The notes: generated by a model from the sequence alone, not told the origin. A DNA stretch of 58,969 bases from Anaeroplasmataceae bacterium (GCA_029067355.1 JAIEEQ010000009.1:1-58969); one strand, 5' to 3'; positions 21,157 to 27,735 are shown, numbered from the stretch's first letter. Translations and numbers: made by a program.

Positions 21157-21224
21157 GTGTTAGAAATAACCCCATTTAACAAGTCGCCCGCGCAAGCGCG
21201 CGCGAATGGGGTTATTTCTAACAC
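21157..21224. repeat. Perfect 20-bp inverted repeat with a GC-rich loop
   Basis: Arm 21157-21176 (GTGTTAGAAATAACCCCATT) is the exact reverse complement of 21205-21224. The 28-base loop contains CGCGCAAGCGCG, itself a hairpin, in a GC-rich island within AT-rich DNA. It lies 33 to 100 bases upstream of the transposase start. Candidate roles are the insertion-sequence end, a barrier to read-through transcription into the transposase, or a phage origin hairpin. Confidence 0.8.
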
Positions 21225-21250
21225 CTACTCTTTTTGCACCTATTCAATGC

Positions 21251-21290
21251 AAAAAAGCAAGGAAGCTAGACCGCTTTTCCTTGCTTTTTT
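21251..21290. terminator. Strong bidirectional terminator-like hairpin
   Basis: AAAAAAGCAAGGAA (21251-21264) pairs perfectly with TTCCTTGCTTTTTT (21277-21290), a 14-bp stem with a T-run on each strand. It insulates the transposase unit from the region to its right. Confidence 0.8.
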
Positions 21291-21381
21291 TGTACATTGA
21301 AATTGTCGGTTTAGCAAATTAGAGATTTTACGTTTTCTATTTTTAGCACAAGATTTTAACTTTTTCAACATAATTTATTGC

Positions 21382-21404
21382 TGTATCTTTAGATACACTT
21401 TTTT
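21382..21404 (+). terminator. Short hairpin followed by T-run
   Basis: TGTATCT-TT-AGATACA (21382-21397) followed by CTTTTTTT. It resembles an intrinsic terminator, but there is no plus-strand gene upstream of it inside the element. Confidence 0.4.
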
Positions 21405-21500
21405 TATTCTTGAGGGGCATTTCCCTAAAGGATCGGGCTTTCTACTCAAACAAATCCACGATACTTGCCTCAATCCCTAATGCATTTTTTTGTTTTTTTC

Positions 21501-21516
21501 TTGGGACGCGTCCCAA
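21501..21516. promoter_or_regulatory. 16-bp perfect palindrome in T-rich DNA
   Basis: TTGGGACGCGTCCCAA is a perfect GC-rich palindrome set in a very T-rich stretch. It could be a protein binding site or a hairpin in single-stranded phage DNA. No similar copy was noticed elsewhere in the window. Confidence 0.45.
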
Positions 21517-21923
21517 ACCCTTTTTGCAGAATACTTTTTTATTTCTTTGTTTTTTTATAACATACGCTCAACTTTTTATAAAATCTTCATTCCTTGAGTC
21601 TGTCTTACTTCTTACCTTATTTTGCCACATACCACTACGTTAAAAATTTGCTATCTATGGTGCTTCCGTAATCTCCACCATTCCGTTTTTTTATGCTAAA
21701 AAAAACAGATAGCATTTTTTATGTGTCCTTTTTAGGTTGCGAAGCCGACATAGACTAAAGGAAAAGAAGATACATAAGAAAGGAGTGTTTTCGCTATTTA
21801 AAAATCAAAGAAATAAAAATTTTTAGCGAGCCTCACGCCACAGGAAAAGAAGATGTTTTTTCTTCTCAAACTTGAGGGTATTCGCACAACTTGAAAATGT
21901 CTTAATTTAGGAGGTATAAGGAA

Positions 21924-22580
21924 ATGAAAATCAAAGACATTACTTTAAAGAGCAGTAGAGAAATTGAGGTTTTAGAAAGTGCAATCAACTTTCTAAATAA
22001 GAATTTATTTGACAATAAGTTGTCAAATATTAAAGTTACCATTCAGCCAGACAACAACACCAAGAATTTAACTTATGGTTGGGCTTGTTCTCAAATCTGG
22101 AGCAATGGCAAAATTAAAGCGCACGAGCTTAATATAACAGCCAATTCACTTAAAAGACCATTTAGTGAAATCTGGATAACTTTAGTGCACGAGTTAATTC
22201 ATATATATGCATTTTGTACTGGGGATCCAAGCGGAGCAACCTCAAGGCAAGGCAGATATCACGGCAAGAAGTTTAAAGAACTTTGCGACCAGTTCTTCCT
22301 TATCACAGAGAAAGAGCAAACCATAGGCTATATAACGCCTCATCAAAAAATGATGAAAGAACAAAAAGAAATCTTTATGAAGTTTAAGAAATCTTGCAAG
22401 GCTAATCTAGGGTTATTATTCAAGTATCAAAGAGTTATGTATGAGAAAATAAGCAAGCCTAAGACTAGTACCACTTCAAAATATGTTTGTCCTTGTTGTG
22501 AATTGAGTTTTAAGGCGAAGAAAGGCTTAAATCTCATTTGTGGGGAATGTGAGCAAAAATTAGAGGAAATCGAGGGATAA
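21924..22580 (+). CDS. SprT-like zinc metalloprotease domain protein
   Basis: 218 residues, with AGGAGG 9 bases before ATG. The HExxH zinc site is HELIH at 89-93, in WITLVHELIHIYAFCTGD, followed by YHGKKFKELC with a third candidate ligand His113. The C-terminal part (about 190-212) is a zinc ribbon, CPCC...CGEC. This is the architecture of SprT-like proteins (relatives of SPRTN, a protease that clears DNA-protein crosslinks), which are common in phages and mobile elements. In an element whose replication protein becomes covalently attached to DNA, a crosslink-clearing or regulatory protease is attractive, but that is inference. It is the first gene of a four-gene plus-strand cluster, opposite to the phage structural genes. 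Confidence 0.8.
   Translation: MKIKDITLKSSREIEVLESAINFLNKNLFDNKLSNIKVTIQPDNNTKNLTYGWACSQIWSNGKIKAHELNITANSLKRPFSEIWITLVHELIHIYAFCTGDPSGATSRQGRYHGKKFKELCDQFFLITEKEQTIGYITPHQKMMKEQKEIFMKFKKSCKANLGLLFKYQRVMYEKISKPKTSTTSKYVCPCCELSFKAKKGLNLICGECEQKLEEIEG
22007..22028. repeat. TTGACA-N6-TGTCAA dyad, copy 1 (inside the SprT-like gene)
   Basis: ATTTGACAA-TAAG-TTGTCAAAT, 9-bp arms; core TTGACA 22009-22014 and TGTCAA 22021-22026. It is the only copy within a coding region, encoding FDNKLSN, about 85 bases into the gene. Confidence 0.7.
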
Positions 22581-22584
22581 GGAA

Positions 22585-22797
22585 ATGACGATAGAAAGCG
22601 CAATGATTAAAGCAATTAGGAATTTTAATCAAAGGAAATTAGGGAGTATTAGGGATATATTCCCTATGGAATGGAGATACGACAAAAAAGGCAAAGCCAA
22701 CTACGTAGGTTTTCAAATCACTTATGTTGAAAATAGCGAGCCAGATTGCCCTCACAAAATAGCTTATGAACATATTAGAAAGGAAGATATAAGATAA
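22585..22797 (+). CDS. Small phage protein, unknown
   Basis: 70 residues, 4 bases after the SprT-like gene, with AAGGAA before ATG. It is mixed charged with aromatic residues (FPMEWRYDKKGKANYVGFQITYVE), suggesting a small folded beta-containing protein. There is no signal peptide, membrane helix or cysteine pair. Its tight spacing with neighbours on both sides (the next start overlaps its stop by one base) supports its being a real gene of the plus-strand cluster. No family recognised. Confidence 0.6.
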   Translation: MTIESAMIKAIRNFNQRKLGSIRDIFPMEWRYDKKGKANYVGFQITYVENSEPDCPHKIAYEHIRKEDIR

Positions 22798-22994
22798 TGA
22801 GTCAAAAAGAACAGATTTTAAAAATCATTGAAAGGAATATTGAATTCCATAATCTTAAATTAAATTTGGCTGAAGAAATAGTCATTGAAAAGGATTATCA
22901 AAAAAGAAATAAAGAGTGGGCTATTAATTACCACAGCCAAAAATTAAGCACTTTAAAAAGTATATTAGAACAAATTAAAGAAGAGGTAAAGTAA
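22797..22994 (+). CDS. Small helical phage protein, unknown
   Basis: 65 residues. Its ATG overlaps the previous TAA by one base (TAATG), so translation is probably coupled. It is almost entirely helical and charged (EQILKIIERNIEFHNLKLNLAEEIVIEKD and a C-terminal LSTLKSILEQIKEEVK), probably a short coiled-coil or helical hairpin. Nothing identifies its role. Confidence 0.6.
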   Translation: MSQKEQILKIIERNIEFHNLKLNLAEEIVIEKDYQKRNKEWAINYHSQKLSTLKSILEQIKEEVK

Positions 22995-22995
22995 A

Positions 22996-23226
22996 ATGAG
23001 AATTTACAGACTAGATTTTTTAAAATTAGTATTCGAACTAGCAAAAGAAGAAAACGCTAGATATGTTGTATTTGATGAGGAAAACCTTGATATATTAGGT
23101 ACAGCTAAAACCATTAAAGAGGTTAAAAAGATAGCTAGGAAATATCTTAATGAAGATTGTGAGGAAGCTTGCATTATGTATTATGATGATAAAGAACAAA
23201 GTATCTTTTTTCTAAAAAGCTGTTAA
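22996..23226 (+). CDS. Small acidic phage protein, unknown
   Basis: 76 residues, with GAGGT 8 bases before ATG and only one base after the preceding stop. Mixed helix and strand pattern, net acidic, with ARYVVFDEENLDILGTAKTIKEVKKIARKYL in the middle. There is no membrane segment. It is the last gene of the plus-strand cluster; a dyad of the repeated TTGACA type and a bidirectional terminator follow. Confidence 0.6.
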   Translation: MRIYRLDFLKLVFELAKEENARYVVFDEENLDILGTAKTIKEVKKIARKYLNEDCEEACIMYYDDKEQSIFFLKSC

Positions 23227-23240
23227 TTATAAAAAATAAA

Positions 23241-23262
23241 TTTTGACATTGGATTGTCAAAA
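23241..23262. repeat. TTGACA-N6-TGTCAA dyad, copy 2
   Basis: TTTTGACA-TTGGAT-TGTCAAAA, 8-bp arms (23241-23248, 23255-23262). It lies between the convergent plus-strand cluster and the coat-like gene, next to their shared terminator. Confidence 0.8.
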
Positions 23263-23264
23263 AT

Positions 23265-23287
23265 AAAAGGAGCGTTACGCTCCTTTT
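23265..23287. terminator. Bidirectional terminator between convergent phage genes
   Basis: AAAAGGAGCG (23265-23274), loop TTA, CGCTCCTTTT (23278-23287), T-runs on both strands. The stop codon of the minus-strand gene lies in the loop. Confidence 0.85.
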
Positions 23288-23535
23288 TCTTCCGTTTCTA
23301 TTGTTTCTGTAACTGCTATTTTTTTGGTTTCTTTTCCCTCAAGTTTTTTAAGTCTATAATGATACCAAACTAGTACACCAATTATAATTACTATAATGAG
23401 AAGTAAAAACCAATGTTCGCCTAGCCAGTTTGTTAACGGGCTAAAATCTAGCTCATTTGTGTTGTTATTACTTGGAGTATTACTGCCACTTACCCTATCG
23501 CCAGCAACTCCGCTATTTGTATCAAGTAAAATCAT
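23275..23535 (-). CDS. Small coat-like membrane protein of the prophage
   Basis: 86 residues from ATG 23535, chosen because GGAGG is 8 bases upstream; the frame also opens at 23559. Residues 1-40 are polar and mildly acidic (including PSNNNTNELDFSP), 41-60 are one strongly hydrophobic helix (HWFLLLIIVIIIGVLVWY), and a basic patch HYRLKKLEGKETKK follows. This acidic/hydrophobic/basic layout is that of filamentous phage coat subunits, which wait in the membrane and bind DNA through the basic end. No cleavable signal is seen, as in phage Pf3. It has its own TATAAT promoter. About 20 residues nearly match the C-terminal part of the pIII-like protein. Alternatively it is a minor coat or a holin-like protein. 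Confidence 0.55.
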   Translation of the reverse strand: MILLDTNSGVAGDRVSGSNTPSNNNTNELDFSPLTNWLGEHWFLLLIIVIIIGVLVWYHYRLKKLEGKETKKIAVTETIETEEKGA

Positions 23536-23567
23536 TTCTACTACCTCCAAGAAATTCATACATACAT

Positions 23568-23573
23568 ATTATA
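23568..23573 (-). promoter_or_regulatory. -10 box of the coat-like gene
   Basis: On the minus strand TATAAT sits 32 bases upstream of the chosen ATG 23535. The -35 region is weak (TTTCTA at 17 bases). The strong -10 and GGAGG ribosome site suggest this gene is expressed separately and well. Confidence 0.5.
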
Positions 23574-23695
23574 CCTTAAAAGAAGAATTTAGAAAAGTAT
23601 TTTTTATCGTTGCTTTTGAATTTTATTCCAGCCTATGCACTAAAAAACTAACAGATTTTACTATCCATTAGCCTTTTTGTTTAACTTCTCTTGAC

Positions 23696-24709
23696 TTAAA
23701 CTGCCTTAAAGTCTATATCTAAATCTTTCGTAAGTTCTATAATAGGAGCGTCTTTACAGACGTAATAAGGCGATATTTCACTTATTGGACAAATAACATT
23801 TTCCTCGTAATCCATAAGACAAAAAATGTCGTCTTTTAATCCCCTAGAATAAACAATTTTATTGTCGCTTTTGCCTATGTATTTTACAATATAATCTAAT
23901 GCGTGTGTAAATGTTAAATCAAGCATTGTAATAGGCTTAAAATCGTTTCTGCCCATTTTATTCTCAAACTCTTCATTGATGAAACTTACTGCCTTTTTAT
24001 GGCTTGTAATGTCATAGTATTCCTCTTCGCGAATCCTCCCCCTCATTGCCCCTTGCGGAACATATAAAAGCCCGTGAAAATGCAATCTATCTGTTTGACT
24101 TCGTTCAAAACAGCCCATATAAAGCCACCCATAATTCGTATGTAAATTTTGAAGTTTCTTTTTTAAAGTTTTTACATAAGTTTCCTCAGTATGTTTCTTA
24201 TCATCATAAGTAAATGTTACAAAATAATTCCACTCATTATTTAAAGCCTTTATCTTAAATCTTCGTTTTCTTGATTTTAAATTCCCTTTAGCATTATCTA
24301 CAAATTTATATATCAAGTTTAAATAATATTTTTTATATACTTCATCATCAAATGGATATATTTTTTTCAATTCTTCATTATTAAATATTCGTTCTAAAAG
24401 CGTTTCTTTCATTAAACTATCTTTTATGCGTTCCTCATTTAAAAGATTAAAATAAGCCGTTTGCAATTCATTATAGAACCTTTTTAATTGTTCTGGTATA
24501 GGCTTTCTTCCTGTGGACTCGAAAGGAAAATTTTCTCTTGCCCATTCATTATAAAACAAATCTTTCTTTTCAGCACAATGCCAACCTTGTTCCTTCAGCT
24601 GATTAATAGACATTCCAATTATTTCTTCAGTAGAAATAGAAGAAACACGTCTTTTATATGGCTGTACCAAATGATGATGTCCGTCAAAGCGAACCTTGCA
24701 TAATTCCAT
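23696..24709 (-). CDS. HUH rolling-circle replication initiator
   Basis: 337 residues, GAGGT before ATG. The C-terminal half has the three Rep motifs in order: motif 1 YFVTFTYDD (162-170), the HUH metal motif RLHFHGLL with His210 and His212, and motif 3 ALDYIVKYIGKS with the candidate catalytic Tyr273 or Tyr277. The N-terminal 150 residues are helical and basic at the end (KSRKRRFKIK). Such enzymes nick the plus origin, stay covalently bound to the 5' end through the tyrosine, and start rolling-circle synthesis, as pII does in filamentous phages. It is the ninth gene of the minus-strand run (including the 32-residue ORF) and is preceded by a cluster of hairpins that may be its target. Confidence 0.85.
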   Translation of the reverse strand: MELCKVRFDGHHHLVQPYKRRVSSISTEEIIGMSINQLKEQGWHCAEKKDLFYNEWARENFPFESTGRKPIPEQLKRFYNELQTAYFNLLNEERIKDSLMKETLLERIFNNEELKKIYPFDDEVYKKYYLNLIYKFVDNAKGNLKSRKRRFKIKALNNEWNYFVTFTYDDKKHTEETYVKTLKKKLQNLHTNYGWLYMGCFERSQTDRLHFHGLLYVPQGAMRGRIREEEYYDITSHKKAVSFINEEFENKMGRNDFKPITMLDLTFTHALDYIVKYIGKSDNKIVYSRGLKDDIFCLMDYEENVICPISEISPYYVCKDAPIIELTKDLDIDFKAV

Positions 24710-24744
24710 TTTTTTACCTCTTTTTAGTTGTTTTTTTGATAATT

Positions 24745-24838
24745 ATTGTGTATAATAATAACACAATGAAGAACAAAGTATTTTGTTCTATGTCAGCCAT
24801 CTATTTAATAGTTAGGCTAGGTCTATCAAGGATAGACC
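24745..24838. other. Three consecutive hairpins upstream of the replication gene; candidate origin
   Basis: ATTGTGT...ACACAAT (24745-24751, 24761-24767), AGAACAAA-GTAT-TTTGTTCT (24770-24789) and GGTCTATC-AAG-GATAGACC (24820-24838), all with perfect arms of 7-8 bp. The third is followed by ATTTTTTATTT on the plus strand, yet no plus-strand gene precedes it. A minus-strand promoter for the replication gene may overlap (TTGTTC, 16 bases, TATACA). The spacing and position suit a nick site or packaging signal. Confidence 0.5.
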
Positions 24839-24847
24839 ATTTTTTAT

Positions 24848-25243
24848 TTAATCATATCGTTTCTTCCCTAAGAACTTACCAATGAAAAAGCAATGTCGTT
24901 TTTTCATTTTTATTTTTCCGATATTCTTTATTTTAGATATATCTACATTCTTTATAGGGTTTGCAGATATTCCAGACCACAAAGGCAAATTAATATCTTT
25001 CTTTGGGACAGAATAAACATTTCCTAATTTCACTTGTTGCAATCTGTTAAATTTGTATCCCTTTTTTCCCTCAAGAGAAGTAATTGTATTTACAATGCAT
25101 TTCTTTGTTTTCTTATCATATTGCCGTATATAAACATAATGACCACCAGTTTTGCTTTTCATTGTAGGCAAATATTTATTTTCAATATAGCCTATTTTGT
25201 TAACGACTTTCTTCACAAAATCACGACCTTTCCATTTTGACAT
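24848..25243 (-). CDS. Small basic phage protein, unknown
   Basis: 131 residues, strongly basic. The middle is beta-like (GGHYVYIRQYDKKTKKCIVNTITSLEG), and the end is very basic (KIKMKKRHCFFIGKFLGKKRYD). There is no membrane segment, so it may bind nucleic acid. Its ATG is only 7 bases after the TGA of the previous gene, no proper ribosome binding site is visible, and both codons lie in one TTGACA dyad, so it is probably translated by coupling. It sits between the assembly ATPase and the replication gene. Family not recognised. Confidence 0.6.
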   Translation of the reverse strand: MSKWKGRDFVKKVVNKIGYIENKYLPTMKSKTGGHYVYIRQYDKKTKKCIVNTITSLEGKKGYKFNRLQQVKLGNVYSVPKKDINLPLWSGISANPIKNVDISKIKNIGKIKMKKRHCFFIGKFLGKKRYD

Positions 25244-25255
25244 TCCAATGTCAAA
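25236..25255. repeat. TTGACA-N6-TGTCAA dyad, copy 3 (over a stop/start junction)
   Basis: TTTGACATT-CC-AATGTCAAA, 9-bp arms. On the minus strand it covers both the TGA (25253-25251) of the 77-residue gene and the ATG (25243-25241) of the 131-residue gene. Confidence 0.8.
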
Positions 25256-25484
25256 TCATTAACTCTATATCTGTATAAACATTTTGATTTTCTAAAGCTT
25301 CATCAAGTATTGGGTTACGATTTTTCAGCCAAGATTTAAAGCTATCCATTGTTTTCCAATATCCCTTAAATAAAGAGTCTGCTGTAACTTCCATTACCTT
25401 ATGACCCGTTTTCCATACGTATTCATTATTAAGAGGACTTTTACAATAAATAGCATAGTTAACATTAAATATATATTTTTTCAT
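25251..25484 (-). CDS. Small phage protein, unknown
   Basis: 77 residues with a GAGGT ribosome binding site, starting 4 bases after the stop of the Zot-like ATPase gene. The start is beta-like (KKYIFNVNYAIYCKSPLNNEYVWKTGHKVMEVTA) and the rest helical and aromatic (FKGYWKTMDSFKSWLKNRN). No membrane helix or signal. The tight spacing on both sides places it in the same transcript as the assembly ATPase and the following basic protein. No family recognised. Confidence 0.6.
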   Translation of the reverse strand: MKKYIFNVNYAIYCKSPLNNEYVWKTGHKVMEVTADSLFKGYWKTMDSFKSWLKNRNPILDEALENQNVYTDIELMI

Positions 25485-25488
25485 TATA

Positions 25489-27624
25489 TTACCTCTTTCC
25501 CAGTCCTATTAGGTCATTGAAGAAATAACTATTCTCAGTTAACATTTCCTCAAAACTTGCTTTTGTATCTGCAAATTCTTCCAAGTCATTTAGTCCTATT
25601 TTTGAACATAAAGCCTTCTGTGTAAAAAAATCGCTAAAGCAGTCTGTACTAAATCGCTTAGAATATACCTTTTTAAACATTAAATAATACTTGGTTTTCT
25701 TTGTTTCGCCGTCAAGTCGTCCGCTTTCTATGGACGTATCAAGTTTATAATAGCCAAACGTATTTATATTTCTAACTAGATAAGCATTAAGTTTGCTTAT
25801 CAATCCGTGATACAAATACATTTTTAAAGTATTACCACCAAATTTGTATCTATAAGTATAATATTTGTTTTTAAATCTACTTATAAGCCAACCAAAGAAG
25901 AAGTCATAGAAGAAGAACAAAGGTCGTGCGTTCTTTACCTCGCTAGTCTTTTCTATAAATACTATTTCCGTTAAATCTCTTGCATCTGCTCCCCAACTTT
26001 CTGGTCGTTGATCATCACATATAATTTTAACAAACGGCACGTTGTCTACTGTTGCAGAGTGTCTAATCATTTTTAATGTTGTATTAAATAAATCATTCTT
26101 TTGGTTTGCCTCTTCACTATCTTTCTTGACACCTTGCAATTCGATAGAGTTTTTACGTTCCTTTCCTATCTCTGTAATGTTAATTATTCCAAATTCAAAA
26201 CAATCTGCTTTTTCGTTAAAATCGACCATTTGTTTGCCCAATCTCAACATATCAAAGTCAAGTATATGCGCGTGTCTTGTATATGTTTCCATAAGCCTTG
26301 TATCACGTCTAAATAAATCTACATTCCACAAAGGGAAATTTCCTACACTCTCAAGAATGTTATCAACTCTTATAGAATAATTACTAATAAGCAAACTTGA
26401 CTCTATAATATAGATAAAATAAAGCTGAACATAGGTTTCTATAACGTCCCATATAGAATTTATTGTGAGATTATCGTCATATTCCATTCCATATCTCTTA
26501 AAGTCATATCCCCAAATATTCCTATCTTTTAAATGGTTTAAAAAGAACTTTTTCCGATTAAAAACAAATTTTTTACAAGTTGCTAAATTATATATATAAT
26601 GTTTCTGCATACCTTTTTTTACACTATTTTCAAGGTTTATCCAAGGGAAGAACGGAAACTTCAAATCTGCCTTTAAGAGTCTTTCAAAGGCGATATCACG
26701 AAACATTATTTCTTGAGTCAAAGCTATATCTGTAATCATAGTTGTTTTTTTACTCCCCATTGTACCATTAAGCATAAGAACAATAGGTCGCTCGTTGATA
26801 TACCCTCTGTCTTTAAGCTCCATATGTTCAAGGCGTTCATAACCAATTCTTTTACAAATTAAGTTGATTATAATAAACCCAACAATCCCCCAAATAATAG
26901 GGTGGAAGAAGTTTATCAAGACAGACAAATCTATAAATAATTTTAAAATTTGCAGATATAATGTTGTTGTTTTAAATGTACATACAAAATATAAATAGTA
27001 GGCTATAAATTCGATAAGGATTGCTATTCCATTAAAGTTATAGAACCATATAACAAGCCACAATTTCCAATAGATTGAATTATCTTTTGTAAATTGAATG
27101 AAACGTATTATCCAAGTTTTCACGGGTAAATACACCTTTTTTTCAAAGTTTTTCCATACTTTTAATGGTTTGCTATCCTCGTTATAATTATTGTCGATTT
27201 TATCTTTGTTAAAGCATTTTACAATTAAGAAGACAAGCAGAATAGGTAAAATGATAAGTAGAATTTTTGATACATAGTACATACCATTTCCAAGACTGGT
27301 TAAATAATTTATAAGATTTTCCTTGCTCGCCCATAAAGACCAGTAATCGCCCCACAAAATTTTAAAATCTTCCCAATTATTAGGTAAATTGAAAGGCAAC
27401 TCAAGAGGAACGGAGGAAAACTCGTTGATTGTCAATTTGCCATTCAAATTCAAATCAAATAAACTATTGATATAAAACAAACACGAGTTTTTAAGGTCTG
27501 CAAAACTTTCTATAATTCTATCATCAGCATACTTAAAATAAAATATAGAAAGGGATAGAAACGATATAGATATAGCAATACAAATATAGTGTCTATAATC
27601 TATTTTTTTAATTTTATCTATCAT
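25489..27624 (-). CDS. Zot/pI-like filamentous phage assembly ATPase
   Basis: 711 residues. The N-terminal about 260 residues contain several membrane segments (about 11-30, 115-136, 186-215, 225-258), and the ATPase follows. Walker A is GTMGSKKTT (287-295), where the usual GSGKT has Lys for the second Gly. A Walker-B-like strand FEFGIINITEIGKER lies at 476-490, and a conserved block LKMIRHSATVDNVPFVKIICDDQRPESWGADARDLTE (517-553) matches the arginine/His-rich and sensor region of Zot-type proteins. pI/Zot energises extrusion of the virion through the membrane. Classical Zot has the ATPase first and one helix after; here the membrane part is N-terminal. The start overlaps the preceding 32-residue gene (ATGA). 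Confidence 0.78.
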   Translation of the reverse strand: MIDKIKKIDYRHYICIAISISFLSLSIFYFKYADDRIIESFADLKNSCLFYINSLFDLNLNGKLTINEFSSVPLELPFNLPNNWEDFKILWGDYWSLWASKENLINYLTSLGNGMYYVSKILLIILPILLVFLIVKCFNKDKIDNNYNEDSKPLKVWKNFEKKVYLPVKTWIIRFIQFTKDNSIYWKLWLVIWFYNFNGIAILIEFIAYYLYFVCTFKTTTLYLQILKLFIDLSVLINFFHPIIWGIVGFIIINLICKRIGYERLEHMELKDRGYINERPIVLMLNGTMGSKKTTMITDIALTQEIMFRDIAFERLLKADLKFPFFPWINLENSVKKGMQKHYIYNLATCKKFVFNRKKFFLNHLKDRNIWGYDFKRYGMEYDDNLTINSIWDVIETYVQLYFIYIIESSLLISNYSIRVDNILESVGNFPLWNVDLFRRDTRLMETYTRHAHILDFDMLRLGKQMVDFNEKADCFEFGIINITEIGKERKNSIELQGVKKDSEEANQKNDLFNTTLKMIRHSATVDNVPFVKIICDDQRPESWGADARDLTEIVFIEKTSEVKNARPLFFFYDFFFGWLISRFKNKYYTYRYKFGGNTLKMYLYHGLISKLNAYLVRNINTFGYYKLDTSIESGRLDGETKKTKYYLMFKKVYSKRFSTDCFSDFFTQKALCSKIGLNDLEEFADTKASFEEMLTENSYFFNDLIGLGKR

Positions 27625-27719
27625 ATTCCTACCCCCTTTGCAGTAAAAATAAAATATCCTATAAAAGTTAAAACCAATAATATTATAATAATGCCAAACA
27701 CAATTTTTAATCTATTCAT
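27621..27719 (-). CDS. 32-residue single-helix membrane protein
   Basis: A short frame with GAGGT 7 bases before ATG 27719 and an ATGA overlap with the Zot-like gene. The product reads MNRLKIVFGIIIILLVLTFI then GYFIFTAKGVGI: a short basic end, one hydrophobic helix, and a short tail. Filamentous phages carry comparable mini-proteins (pVII, pIX, or the pI/pXI partners) next to the assembly gene. Ribosome site plus coupling make it more than a chance frame. Confidence 0.65.
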   Translation of the reverse strand: MNRLKIVFGIIIILLVLTFIGYFIFTAKGVGI

Positions 27720-27735
27720 TTCTTTACCTCACTTT

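Larger units (their letters stand above)
21225..21923. other. About 700-bp gene-free, T-rich intergenic region of the prophage
   Basis: No credible coding frame is seen. The plus strand is rich in runs of 5-7 T. It holds several hairpins (annotated separately): a strong terminator at 21251-21290, a short hairpin at 21382-21397 followed by seven T, a 16-bp palindrome at 21501-21516, and TGCTATCT...AGATAGCA near 21648-21714 followed by TTTTTTA. This is the longest non-coding stretch of the element, and so a candidate location for origin or packaging functions. Confidence 0.6.

Noticed and set aside
20971-21300. 109-residue plus-strand frame across the transposase start
   Set aside because: It runs antisense to the transposase, through the 20-bp hairpin and a terminator, with no ribosome binding site.
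21410-21643. 77-residue plus-strand frame in the T-rich non-coding region
   Set aside because: Phe-rich translation of T-runs, passing through the 16-bp palindrome, without a ribosome site.
23396-23671. 91-residue plus-strand frame opposite the coat-like gene
   Set aside because: Antisense to a gene with good start signals; no ribosome site of its own.
26042-26380. 112-residue plus-strand frame inside the Zot-like gene
   Set aside because: Antisense shadow of a conserved ATPase domain.
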